Below are positions 7,589 to 14,369 of a DNA stretch of 15,106 nucleotides, one piece after another. The DNA comes from Minisyncoccota bacterium (GTDB taxonomy: Bacteria > Patescibacteriota > Minisyncoccia > Minisyncoccales > MHMH01): positions 1 to 15,106 of the forward strand of contig JAQUTZ010000009.1 of the NCBI GenBank assembly GCA_028694095.1. The letters run 5' to 3'. The notes under the pieces were generated by a model. It was not told where the DNA came from, ran no database searches, and saw only the letters and a program-made list of their open reading frames with translations. Both the position numbers and the translations under genes were made by a program. How positions within the stretch are numbered: the stretch's first letter is position 1; each line of letters starts with the position of its first letter.

Positions 7589-8735
7589 ATTTCTTTAATT
7601 CTTCCGCTTTATCGGTTTTCTCCCAGGTAAAGTCTTCCTCATCCCTGCCAAAGTGCCCGTAACAGGCGGTTTTTTGGTAAATAGGCCTTTTCAGGTTAAG
7701 CTGCTCTATTATCTGCTTGGGCCTGAAATCGAAAACTTTTCTGGCGATTTCCGTAATCTTTTCGGAGGGAAGTTTTCCCGTTCCCTTTGTGTCTATGTAT
7801 ATGGAAACGGGCTCCGCTATTCCGATGGCGTAGGCAACCTGGATTTCGCATTTGTCGGCCAAACCGGCGGCCACTATGTTTTTGGCTACGTAGCGGGCCA
7901 TGTAAGCTCCCGACCTGTCTACTTTAGTGATGCATTTCCCGGAAAAGCATCCCCCTCCGTGGGCTCCCACCCCTCCGTAAGTATCAACGATAATTTTCCT
8001 TCCAGTTAAGCCGGCGTCGGCGGGAGGGCCGCCGATAACAAACCTGCCGGTAGCGTTTATAAAATACTTGGTATTTTCGTCGGCCAAGTCCCCGACAACC
8101 GGCTTGATTACATGTTCTTTAATGTCGTTTTGAAGCTGTTCCGTGCTCACTTCTTCTGCGTGATGGGCGGCAATTACCACCGTATCCAGCCTTTTCATTT
8201 TCCCGTTCTCGTACTCTACGGTTACTTGGGACTTGCCGTCGGGCCTTAAATAAGGAAGGGTTCCGTTCTTCCTGACCTCGGCCAGCTTTTGAGTCAGCTT
8301 GTGGGCTAAAACTATAGTCAGTGGCATAAACTCGGGAGTTTCATTGGTGGCGTATCCGAACATCAGCCCCTGATCGCCGGCTCCCTGTTCTTTTTCTCCT
8401 TTCTCGTCCACCCCCTGGGCTATATCGGGAGACTGCTCGTGAAGGGTTACAATCACCCCTATGGCATCGGCGCAAAAGCCGTATTCGGGCTTGTTGTAGC
8501 CGATTTCCTTAAGGACCCTTCTAACGACATTCGGTATTTCCACATAAGCATTGGTCCGAGCTTCCCCTCCCACCAAGACCAATCCGGTGGTAGTGAAGCA
8601 TTCTATCCCCGCATGAGTATCGGGGTCCTGTTTGAGCATTTCGTCGTAAATAGCGTCTGATATTTGATCTGCTACTTTGTCAGGGTGTCCATCTGTTACC
8701 GACTCTGAAGTAAATAAGTGTTTTTCTAGTGCCAT
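7569..8735 (-). CDS. metK: S-adenosylmethionine synthetase
   Basis: Makes S-adenosylmethionine from ATP and methionine in the cytosol. It is full length at 388 residues. Motifs are [19 protein letters not shown] (9-27), [18 protein letters not shown] (116-133), [20 protein letters not shown] (230-249) and [21 protein letters not shown] (271-291). K267, K271 and D273 match E. coli K265, K269 and D271. Signature 2, usually GGGxFSxK(D/E), reads [11 protein letters not shown] (260-270), with C268 at the acidic position and a second Cys at 263. The gene is wedged between secD and secF. Its ATG overlaps the secD stop by 10 bp (ATGGCACTAG), its end overlaps secF by 20 bp, and no SD is seen, so expression is tied to the sec genes. 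The identity is secure; the Cys substitution deserves attention. Confidence 0.97.
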   Translation of the reverse strand: MALEKHLFTSESVTDGHPDKVADQISDAIYDEMLKQDPDTHAGIECFTTTGLVLVGGEARTNAYVEIPNVVRRVLKEIGYNKPEYGFCADAIGVIVTLHEQSPDIAQGVDEKGEKEQGAGDQGLMFGYATNETPEFMPLTIVLAHKLTQKLAEVRKNGTLPYLRPDGKSQVTVEYENGKMKRLDTVVIAAHHAEEVSTEQLQNDIKEHVIKPVVGDLADENTKYFINATGRFVIGGPPADAGLTGRKIIVDTYGGVGAHGGGCFSGKCITKVDRSGAYMARYVAKNIVAAGLADKCEIQVAYAIGIAEPVSIYIDTKGTGKLPSEKITEIARKVFDFRPKQIIEQLNLKRPIYQKTACYGHFGRDEEDFTWEKTDKAEELKKYASQLS

Positions 8736-10084
8736 AGTATTTTTATCTTCTCGAGTTTGGTGCCAGCGAAAACCCGAAGAAGGTTTTTAGTTATTATTAT
8801 TGCCGAAAACATGCTCATTAATATTCCGAGAGTAAGGGTAAAAGCGAACCCCTTAACAAAGCTGGTTCCGAATCCGAACAATATCAAAGCCACTATCAGG
8901 GTGGTTAAATTTCCGTCGCGAATGGACGGCCAAGCCCTTCTGAATCCTTCTTCGACGGCTGTAGAAAAGCTTTGGCCGCTTCTCAACTCTTCCCTCATTC
9001 TGGAGAAAATAAGAATGTTGGCATCAATAGCCATTCCTATAGAAAGAATGAATCCGCCTATGCCAGCCAATGTTAAGGTAACGGGGATAAGTTTAAACAG
9101 GGCCAAAACCAGAGCAACGTAAATTGCCAAAGACAGGGAGGCCAGAAGGCCCGGCATCCTGTAAAAGACAACCATAAATATTAATACCGCCAAAAGCCCC
9201 CACATGCCCGCCTTAAGGCTTTTTTCCAAAGATATGGCTCCCAAAGTCGGTCCGACGCTCTGCTGGGAAATCAAGCTTATGGGAACCGGAAGAGCTCCGG
9301 CGTTCAAATTCCTCGATAAAGACTGAACCTCCTCAATAGTAAAGCTGCCTGTTATAACCGCCTCGCCCCTGGAAATGGCTTCCTGAACGGTGGGAGCGGA
9401 AAGAGGAATGCCGTCTATATAAATAGCCAAAGGCTTGCCCACGTTTCTTGATGTTATCTCTTCAAAGAGCTCGGCCCCTTCGCTGTTGAATTTCAAGGAA
9501 ACTTGGGGCTGATAGGTGGTCTGGTCGAAAGTAGGCTCGGCCTTCTCAAGATATTTTCCGGTCAGCAAGGTCGACTGAAAAGGATCTTCAATATCCCCCT
9601 CTATTTCCCCGTCGTAAATCTTCTGGTTCCTCTCGGCAATCTCCTGGTAATTTTCTTTTGCTTCCCTGAATTCCAAAAACGGAGTCTGCCCTATCATTTC
9701 AATGGCCTGGGCGGGATCTTTAATTCCGGCCAGCTCCACTATCAAACGGCTGTATCTGTCGGTTTCTTGAATCTGGACTACCGGCTCCTCCACGCCGAAA
9801 AGATTGACCCTTCTTTCTATAACGTCCCTCAGTCCTTGCATTGAAGAGCCGTGCTCTTCCTTGGGAAGATCGGAAAGGTCGGCTTCATATACCAAATGAG
9901 TTCCTCCCTGAAGATCCAGTCCCAACTTAAAAGGCACCTCTCCTACGTGAGGCACTCCTAAAGATATTTTATCATTTAGATAATCGGCGCTTTTGTTAAA
10001 AAGGGCCGGGTAATCTAAAACAGCGGCGGCAACCGCCAAAACGAAAATTATTGAAACTGCTGTGTAGACTTTTTTCTTGGACAT
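8726..10084 (-). CDS. secD: Protein translocase subunit SecD
   Basis: Large subunit of SecDF, which uses the proton motive force to aid late steps of protein export. It has 452 residues, toward the short side for SecD. A first membrane helix (about 6-24) is followed by [19 protein letters not shown] (52-70), the family signature, then the P1 region with [22 protein letters not shown] and [10 protein letters not shown]. The P1 head segment is [29 protein letters not shown] five-helix bundle follows with [18 protein letters not shown], the TM4 signature. The ATG at 10084 has no SD and a promoter-like element ends only 7 bp upstream, so the message may be leaderless. The TAG stop overlaps the metK start. 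It follows secA by 33 bp, which puts motor and accessory genes together. The identity is secure. Confidence 0.97.
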   Translation of the reverse strand: MSKKKVYTAVSIIFVLAVAAAVLDYPALFNKSADYLNDKISLGVPHVGEVPFKLGLDLQGGTHLVYEADLSDLPKEEHGSSMQGLRDVIERRVNLFGVEEPVVQIQETDRYSRLIVELAGIKDPAQAIEMIGQTPFLEFREAKENYQEIAERNQKIYDGEIEGDIEDPFQSTLLTGKYLEKAEPTFDQTTYQPQVSLKFNSEGAELFEEITSRNVGKPLAIYIDGIPLSAPTVQEAISRGEAVITGSFTIEEVQSLSRNLNAGALPVPISLISQQSVGPTLGAISLEKSLKAGMWGLLAVLIFMVVFYRMPGLLASLSLAIYVALVLALFKLIPVTLTLAGIGGFILSIGMAIDANILIFSRMREELRSGQSFSTAVEEGFRRAWPSIRDGNLTTLIVALILFGFGTSFVKGFAFTLTLGILMSMFSAIIITKNLLRVFAGTKLEKIKILWH

Positions 10085-10091
10085 TTACTTA

Positions 10092-10121
10092 ATACTAACC
10101 TCAATTTTCTAAAATTGTCAA
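10092..10121 (-). promoter_or_regulatory. Possible secD promoter, overlapping the secA stop
   Basis: TTGACA (10121-10116) contains the secA stop TGA (10120-10118). An 18-bp spacer leads to TAGTAT (10097-10092, 4 of 6 consensus bases). Only 7 bp separate the -10 from the secD ATG, so the transcript would start at or next to the ATG. The -35 is perfect; the -10 is mediocre. Confidence 0.45.
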
Positions 10122-12556
10122 CTATTCCTGCCGCAGCACTTTTTATACTTCTTGCCCGAGCCGCAGGGGCAGGGGTCATTTCTCCCCGGGGTATTGCCGG
10201 AAACGCGAGTGGAGGCCGCTGGACCCGCCGCATCCTGCTTGGGCTGAGATTTGAGCGAAGCCTTTAGCATTGTATTAACGATTTGATCCTCAATAGCGCC
10301 CAAGAGCTGCTGGAACATCCTGTGGCCCTCGGTTTTGTATTCCACCAAAGGATCCTTCTGACCGTAAGCCCTCAGCCTGACGGAATCCCTCAAAGACTCC
10401 ATCTCTTCCAAATGGTTCATCCATAATATGTCGATGCTTCTCAAAGCGACTATCTTCTCCACCTGCGGCATCTGCTCTTTTCCTATTTCCTCCTCTTTTT
10501 TAAGGTAGTCGTCTTTACTGTAGCCGGCATTCAATAAAAGCCCCTTGATGTATTCCCCCAGAGTCCCGTCATTAAACTTTTCTAAAATCTCCCTCCTTTT
10601 CCTGTAAATGGTTTCTCTCTGCTTGTTCATTACGTCGTCATATTCCAAAACATGCTTTCTCAAGTCAAAATGCATTCCCTCTATTTTAGACTGGGCCGAT
10701 TCAATGGCATTAGCCACCATTTTGGCTTCAATGGGCTGGTCTTCGGGAATCTTCAGCAAGTTCATTAAGGAAGTCATCTTTTCCCCGCCGAATATCCTCA
10801 TTACGTCGTCTTCCAGGGAAAGGAAAAATTGCGAAGAGCCCGGGTCTCCCTGCCTGCCGGTTCTTCCCCGCAACTGGTTGTCTATTCTTCGAGCTTCGTG
10901 CCTTTCGGTGCCGATTACGTGAAGGCCTCCTGATTCTTTGACTTTTTCGGCCTCTTTCTGGTCGGGAGGATTTCCGCCCAAAATAATATCCACTCCTCTG
11001 CCCGCCATGTTGGTAGCAATGGTAACCGCTCCCAGCCTTCCCGCCTGGGCTATTATTTCTCCTTCCTTCTCGTGGTGCTTGGCGTTTAAAACCTGGTGGG
11101 GAACCCCTTCTCTTTCCAGCAGTTTCCCAAGATATTCGTTCTTTGATATGGAAGTGGTTCCGACTAAAATCGGCTGGCCCTTCTCGTGCCTCTCTTTTAT
11201 TTCCCTGACTAAAGCTGCCATCTTTCCGTTTTGAGTCTTGTAAACCCGGTCTGGCAAATCCTTTCTTACTAAAGGATTATTGGTGGGAATTATCGCCACG
11301 TCCAAGTGGTAAACCTTGTCGAATTCTTCCGCTGAAGTGGCCGCCGTTCCCGTCATGCCGGCAAGCTTTTTGTACATCCTAAAATAGTTTTGGAAGGTAA
11401 CCGAGGCCAAAGTAAGCGACTCCGGCTTTATCTGCACCCCCTCTTTGGCTTCTATGGCTTGATGAAGCCCTCCCGACCAACGCCGCCCCGGCATCATTCT
11501 GCCGGTAAACTCGTCTACTATTATAACTTCGCCGTCCTTTACCACGTAGTCCCTGTCTTTTTTAAATAAAACTTCGGCTCTTAAAGCCTGTTCCAAATGA
11601 TGGACGTACTTTATTCCCTTCTCTTCGTAAATATTGTCCATTCCCAGGGCTTTTTCCACCCTGCTGATTCCCCCTTCGGTTAAAGTAACGGCCTTTTTCT
11701 GTTCGTCCACTTCGTAATCTTTCTGGGAATCCAGCGTGGGAATAATTTTGGCGAATTCCTGGTACCAGTTGGACGATTCGGTATCAGGGGCGGATATGAT
11801 TAAAGGAGTCCTGGCTTCGTCTATTAAAACCGAATCCACCTCGTCGACAATAACGTAGTGGTGGCCCCTTTGGGACATCATGTCGAACCCGTAGGCCATA
11901 TTGTCTCTCAGATAGTCAAACCCGAATTCATTGTTGGTTCCGTAGGTTATGTCCGCCTGGTACGCTTCTTTTCTCTCCACGGGCCTCAAATAGCTCTCAA
12001 CCACCTTAAAGCTGCCCAGCTTGTCCCTTTCCTCGTCCCTTTCTCCGTCTTGGGCCGGCTCGTACTGAGGGTCGTAAATATAGGCGGCGTCATGGACGAT
12101 ACAGCCGACGGAAAGCCCCAGGGCATGGTAAATCTGGCCCATCCAAATGGTGTCTCTTTTTGCCAGATAATCGTTGACGGTAATGACATGGACTCCTTTG
12201 CCCTCCAAGGCGTTAAGATAAACGGGCAAGGTAGCGGCCAGCGTCTTTCCTTCTCCGGTTTTCATTTCAGCTATCTTCCCCTGGTGCAAAACGATTCCAC
12301 CTATAAGCTGAACGTCAAAATGCCTCTGATTGAGGGTCCTTTTGGCCGCTTCTCTAACCAAGGCGAAAGCTTCGGGCAATATCTCGTCCAATCCGTTCCG
12401 GGCTCCTTCCTTAAGCTCCCTTGTTTTATTTGTAAGCTGCTCATTAGAAAAACCCTCGAACTTTTCTTCGAGGCCGTTTATCCTATCGACAATTGGCTGG
12501 AGTTTCTTTAAATATTTTTCGTTAGCGTCTCCGAAAATCCTGGAAGTTATTGACAT
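10118..12556 (-). CDS. secA: Protein translocase motor subunit SecA
   Basis: ATPase that drives unfolded preproteins through SecYEG at the membrane. It has 812 residues against about 840-900 in B. subtilis and E. coli. Walker A is MKTGEGKT (98-105), Walker B is [18 protein letters not shown] (235-252), and the second motor half has [40 protein letters not shown] and [15 protein letters not shown]. The C-terminal SEC-C zinc motif is [16 protein letters not shown] (C796, C798, C807, C808). Between LGLSVGCI and [22 protein letters not shown] there are about 35 extra, charged residues (about 154-194), longer than the E. coli loop. The ATG at 12556 has GAAAGG at a 4-base spacing, one of the few SD-like sites here. 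It is the first gene of secA-secD-metK-secF, preceded by a good promoter. The identity is secure. Confidence 0.98.
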   Translation of the reverse strand: MSITSRIFGDANEKYLKKLQPIVDRINGLEEKFEGFSNEQLTNKTRELKEGARNGLDEILPEAFALVREAAKRTLNQRHFDVQLIGGIVLHQGKIAEMKTGEGKTLAATLPVYLNALEGKGVHVITVNDYLAKRDTIWMGQIYHALGLSVGCIVHDAAYIYDPQYEPAQDGERDEERDKLGSFKVVESYLRPVERKEAYQADITYGTNNEFGFDYLRDNMAYGFDMMSQRGHHYVIVDEVDSVLIDEARTPLIISAPDTESSNWYQEFAKIIPTLDSQKDYEVDEQKKAVTLTEGGISRVEKALGMDNIYEEKGIKYVHHLEQALRAEVLFKKDRDYVVKDGEVIIVDEFTGRMMPGRRWSGGLHQAIEAKEGVQIKPESLTLASVTFQNYFRMYKKLAGMTGTAATSAEEFDKVYHLDVAIIPTNNPLVRKDLPDRVYKTQNGKMAALVREIKERHEKGQPILVGTTSISKNEYLGKLLEREGVPHQVLNAKHHEKEGEIIAQAGRLGAVTIATNMAGRGVDIILGGNPPDQKEAEKVKESGGLHVIGTERHEARRIDNQLRGRTGRQGDPGSSQFFLSLEDDVMRIFGGEKMTSLMNLLKIPEDQPIEAKMVANAIESAQSKIEGMHFDLRKHVLEYDDVMNKQRETIYRKRREILEKFNDGTLGEYIKGLLLNAGYSKDDYLKKEEEIGKEQMPQVEKIVALRSIDILWMNHLEEMESLRDSVRLRAYGQKDPLVEYKTEGHRMFQQLLGAIEDQIVNTMLKASLKSQPKQDAAGPAASTRVSGNTPGRNDPCPCGSGKKYKKCCGRNS

Positions 12557-12567
12557 ATTACCTTTCT

Positions 12568-12596
12568 ATTGTATTTTAAATTACTCTTTTTGTAAA
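12568..12596 (-). promoter_or_regulatory. secA promoter
   Basis: TTTACA (12596-12591), a 17-bp spacer and TACAAT (12573-12568) give 5 of 6 consensus bases in both boxes. The -10 is 11 bp from the secA ATG, so the leader would be only about 5 nt and could exclude part of the GAAAGG motif. It lies just after the GNAT terminator. Confidence 0.7.
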
Positions 12597-12597
12597 C

Positions 12598-12637
12598 TCT
12601 TAAAAGAGAAAAGCGCAGGCTGTTAAGTCTGCGCTTT
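12598..12637 (-). terminator. Terminator formed by the 3' end of the GNAT gene
   Basis: A perfect 9-bp stem, AAAGCGCAG (12610-12618) with CTGCGCTTT (12629-12637), has a 10-nt loop that holds the GNAT stop codon (12625-12623). On the minus strand it is followed by a T-rich tail, TCTCTTTT. The stem encodes the last residues (Lys-Ala-Gln) of the acetyltransferase. Confidence 0.8.
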
Positions 12638-13141
12638 GAGGTTGAGTTCGTAGATGAACTCGGTAAGATTGAGCTCCGGGCGGCCAGTCCAGGGTTTCGT
12701 TTCTATTACCTTGAAACCGTACTTTTCGTACAGGCGATGAGAGTCTAACTCATCCTCATCGTCCGTAGTGTATAGCCTCAGGTATTCCTTGCCATGCTTC
12801 TTCGCTTCATTGATTGCGAAGAGAAGAAGTTTGGTGCCCGTGCCTTTGCAGCGGAAATCTTCGTCAACGCAGAACCAGCCGAGCCAGTCTGCCTCTCCTT
12901 GGTCTTCCTTGTAGCAGTATAGCCCCACCGAACCTATAACCCTGCCTTTTTCCACGGCTACCCAGTACTTAAGGCCGGGGGTGATGCCCGTTCTTTCCAG
13001 ATAATCGCGGTAAGCATCGGGATTGAGGCTGGCGGGGAGTTCATCTTTCCCGGCTTCTTCTTCGTATTCCGACGGGAATATTTTCTCCACCAGATTGACT
13101 GCCTGCTCAAGATTCCTTTTCGTTAAGCCTACTATTTCCAC
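12623..13141 (-). CDS. GNAT family N-acetyltransferase
   Basis: Acetyl-CoA-dependent N-acetyltransferase of 172 residues with unknown substrate. GNAT motif A is GWFCVDEDFRCKGTGTKLL (88-106), with the R-x2-G-x-G pyrophosphate loop at R97, G100 and G102. Motif B is HRLYEKYGFKVIE (135-147). The N-terminal half has YWVAVEKGRVIGSVGLY (59-75), the usual strands ahead of motif A. The start is a GTG at 13141, supported by AAGGAG seven bases upstream and by a consensus promoter 40 bp away. This strong SD is unlike the sec and pgk operons around it. It is divergent from the 42-residue gene and shares a palindromic -35 region with it, so co-regulation is plausible. It has its own promoter and terminator, so it is a stand-alone unit. 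Targets could be a small molecule, a peptide or a protein N terminus; nothing in the sequence decides. Confidence 0.9.
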   Translation of the reverse strand: MEIVGLTKRNLEQAVNLVEKIFPSEYEEEAGKDELPASLNPDAYRDYLERTGITPGLKYWVAVEKGRVIGSVGLYCYKEDQGEADWLGWFCVDEDFRCKGTGTKLLLFAINEAKKHGKEYLRLYTTDDEDELDSHRLYEKYGFKVIETKPWTGRPELNLTEFIYELNLKAQT

Positions 13142-13180
13142 TTTTATTCTCCTTATATAGTATTTTTAAGATCTGCTTAA

Positions 13181-13209
13181 TTTATACCATATTATTCATA
13201 TCCTGTCAA
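13181..13209 (-). promoter_or_regulatory. Promoter of the GNAT gene
   Basis: TTGACA (13209-13204), a 17-bp spacer and TATAAA (13186-13181), with TGG before the -10 as an extended element. The predicted start near 13174 gives a leader of about 30 nt containing AAGGAG (13154-13149), 7 bases before the GTG. Confidence 0.85.
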
Positions 13210-13220
13210 TACTATTGACA
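13204..13220. promoter_or_regulatory. Palindromic operator-like site made of two back-to-back -35 boxes
   Basis: TGTCAATACTATTGACA is a perfect 7-bp inverted repeat around ACT. Each arm holds the TTGACA of one divergent promoter. The two -10 boxes start 26 bp on either side of the centre at 13212, and TATACCAT (13183-13190) mirrors ATGGTATA (13232-13239). A dimeric regulator or competing polymerases could couple the two genes. Part of the symmetry follows simply from two consensus promoters facing apart. Confidence 0.55.
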
Positions 13221-13243
13221 AACCGCCAATAATGGTATATAAT
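13215..13243 (+). promoter_or_regulatory. Consensus promoter of the 42-residue gene
   Basis: TTGACA (13215-13220), a 17-bp spacer and TATAAT (13238-13243) match the sigma-70 consensus in all 12 bases at the best spacing. The predicted transcript start is near 13250, giving a leader of about 29 nt. AATCTTA (13241-13247) and TAAGATT (13255-13261) form a 7-bp inverted repeat across the -10 and the start point, a possible operator. Confidence 0.9.
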
Positions 13244-13278
13244 CTTAAACATGCTAAGATTCCAATAAGGAGGATGTA

Positions 13279-13407
13279 ATGCAGAACGCAAAAAAAGATC
13301 TTCCCGTGGTGGAAGAGCTGAAAGAAGAGATGGAAGATAGAAAGCGAAGGGGTCTCCCCTATAACCATATAGAGGAGAAAATTGAAGAATTGTCGGCGCA
13401 ACGCTGA
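13279..13407 (+). CDS. 42-residue charged helical protein, function unknown
   Basis: Small gene on the otherwise unused plus strand: ATG at 13279, TGA at 13405-13407. The product begins MQNAKKDLPVVEELKEEMED and ends in IEEKIEELSAQR. It is highly charged (11 acidic, 9 Lys/Arg), lacks Cys and any hydrophobic segment or signal peptide, and reads as two amphipathic helices joined by RGLPYN (24-29). AAGGAGG (13267-13273) is five bases before the ATG, the best SD in the window. A perfect consensus promoter lies upstream and a strong terminator starts 5 bp after the stop, so this is a complete transcription unit of about 190 nt. I do not recognise a family. A small regulatory or adaptor protein, an antitoxin-like partner or a dual-function RNA are all possible. 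No toxin-like gene is next to it apart from the divergent GNAT gene, and some GNATs are toxins. Confidence 0.78.
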   Translation: MQNAKKDLPVVEELKEEMEDRKRRGLPYNHIEEKIEELSAQR

Positions 13408-13412
13408 CCAAA

Positions 13413-13450
13413 AGGGCAGGAAAACTTTTTCCTGCCCTGTTTGTTTGTAA
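13413..13450 (+). terminator. Strong hairpin terminator between convergent genes
   Basis: AGGGCAGGAAAA (13413-13424) pairs perfectly with TTTTCCTGCCCT (13427-13438) in a 12-bp stem, closed in practice by a small loop around CT. It is followed on the plus strand by GTTTGTTTGT. It ends the 42-residue gene. On the minus strand the tail is only TT then GGTC, so it may also stop the DUF1893 operon, less efficiently. Confidence 0.88.
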
Positions 13451-13452
13451 AA

Positions 13453-13848
13453 CTATTTATCAGCTAATCTCCGGTAAAATTCCTCCGGACTCCTGTCAAA
13501 AGAAAGCTTTTCCAGGGGACAAAGATCTGTTTTGTCTTTATTGAGGATGTTATCAACCGTTTTTTCAAAATAGAACTTTATTTTGAATTTTTCCAGGTTT
13601 TCCGCCGCCAGCTTGCTGCCGGTTATCCCGTAAACTTCCTCTGCTTTCAGGTAGGCAGCCAATAAAGCCACGCCCTGGCCGACTATTTTGTCGAATATAA
13701 TGAGGCCTTCGTGCTCCCTGCCGTGCTGCCCGATAAAATCAAGGAGTCCCTCGACTCCTGATTTTTTTGATCTGTAGATAACGTCTCCCTTGGACCAAAG
13801 CTCCAAACCCAAGGAGCTTTCCATGAATTCCTTAAACTGCTCCTTCAT
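13453..13848 (-). CDS. DUF1893 family protein (deaminase-like fold)
   Basis: Small protein of 131 residues from ATG 13848. It matches the DUF1893 pattern: LELWSKGDVIYRSKKSGVEG (15-34), DKIVGQGVALLAAYLKAEEV (53-72), then ITGSKLAAENLEKFKIKFYF and ILNKDKTDLCPLEKL (101-115). From memory, the Thermotoga representative TM1506 has a cytidine-deaminase-like fold. C110 in CPLEKL sits where deaminases carry a metal-binding PCxxC, but the HxE motif is not evident, so catalysis is doubtful. Start choice: ATG 13848 keeps the family's first helix and overlaps the ECF gene by 17 bp. ATG 13824 has AAGGA four bases upstream and would follow the ECF stop by 7 bp. TTG 13884 has no SD and I consider it unlikely. 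It is last in the agmatinase-ECF operon. Its role is unknown, possibly small-molecule binding linked to the transporter. Confidence 0.82.
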   Translation of the reverse strand: MKEQFKEFMESSLGLELWSKGDVIYRSKKSGVEGLLDFIGQHGREHEGLIIFDKIVGQGVALLAAYLKAEEVYGITGSKLAAENLEKFKIKFYFEKTVDNILNKDKTDLCPLEKLSFDRSPEEFYRRLADK

Positions 13849-14368
13849 CCTTTTTAAAGACGAATTTTTGCAAAAGATACACAACTACCGGAATCAAGGC
13901 CAGTTGCAAGATTATTCCCGGCAGACCGATTTTGAAATAATTTAAAGGGTTGGTTTGCAGCCCTAAGGCGAGAACAAACGCCCATCTGGCCAGTCTTCCT
14001 AAAAGCATGGCCCCGGTCAGGGAAGCTAAAATATTCATATTCCTTTCTCTCAGTATTCCGATGGCTAATCCATAAACAGCCAGCTCTAAGGTTACTTCGG
14101 GCAAAATAGCCATGCCCGGCATCTGGGTAATACTGTAGCTCATTAAAGGACTCAATAATCCGACCAAAAGGCCGGTTCTCCAGCCGAAAAGAAATCCGGC
14201 GAACATAACGAAAAAGTGCATAGGCAGAAATTGCGCCCCGGCCATATTGAATTGATGGGCCAGCCAGGGGAAGAATACAGCGGAAGAAGCAAAAACGGCG
14301 GAAAACACGTAGTATTTGGCTTCGCTGAAGGTAAGAATCTTTGGTAAGGCTTTGATTTGAACGAACAT
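13832..14368 (-). CDS. ECF transporter substrate-binding (S) component
   Basis: Membrane protein of 178 residues with about six hydrophobic helices (roughly 18-38, 46-66, 67-85, 88-108, 113-137 and 148-168). FLPMHFFVMFAGFLFGWRTGLLVGLLSPLMSY followed by MPGMAILPEVTLELAVYGLAIGIL is characteristic of S components of energy-coupling factor vitamin transporters, which capture a vitamin or related small molecule and use a shared EcfA1A2T module. No EcfA or EcfT gene is in the window, so the energising module must be elsewhere. The substrate cannot be read from the sequence. The pattern is closest, from memory, to the broad group containing pantothenate-type and unassigned S components. The ATG at 14368 starts one base after the agmatinase stop (TAA-A-ATG) without an SD, so it is translationally coupled to that gene and to the DUF1893 gene after it. 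Confidence 0.85.
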   Translation of the reverse strand: MFVQIKALPKILTFSEAKYYVFSAVFASSAVFFPWLAHQFNMAGAQFLPMHFFVMFAGFLFGWRTGLLVGLLSPLMSYSITQMPGMAILPEVTLELAVYGLAIGILRERNMNILASLTGAMLLGRLARWAFVLALGLQTNPLNYFKIGLPGIILQLALIPVVVYLLQKFVFKKDEGAV

Positions 14369-14369
14369 T

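Noticed and set aside
11858..12511. Open frame of 217 codons on the plus strand opposite secA
   Set aside because: It lies entirely antisense to the conserved SecA motor, resembles no family, and has no SD or promoter. It is a by-product of secA codon use.
13274..13281. Minimal start-stop ATGTAATG just ahead of the small gene
   Set aside because: The first ATG directly abuts AAGGAGG with no spacer, too close for initiation. The second ATG has the proper 5-base spacing.
6698..13407. Recoded UGA (Gly) as in Gracilibacteria
   Set aside because: TGA ends secA, secF and the 42-residue gene at family-appropriate lengths, and no in-frame TGA interrupts any conserved gene.
13192..13411. Two minus-strand open frames of about 70 codons over the small plus-strand gene
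   Set aside because: They overlap the promoters and the 42-residue gene, have no SD, and the plus-strand reading has promoter, SD and terminator in register.
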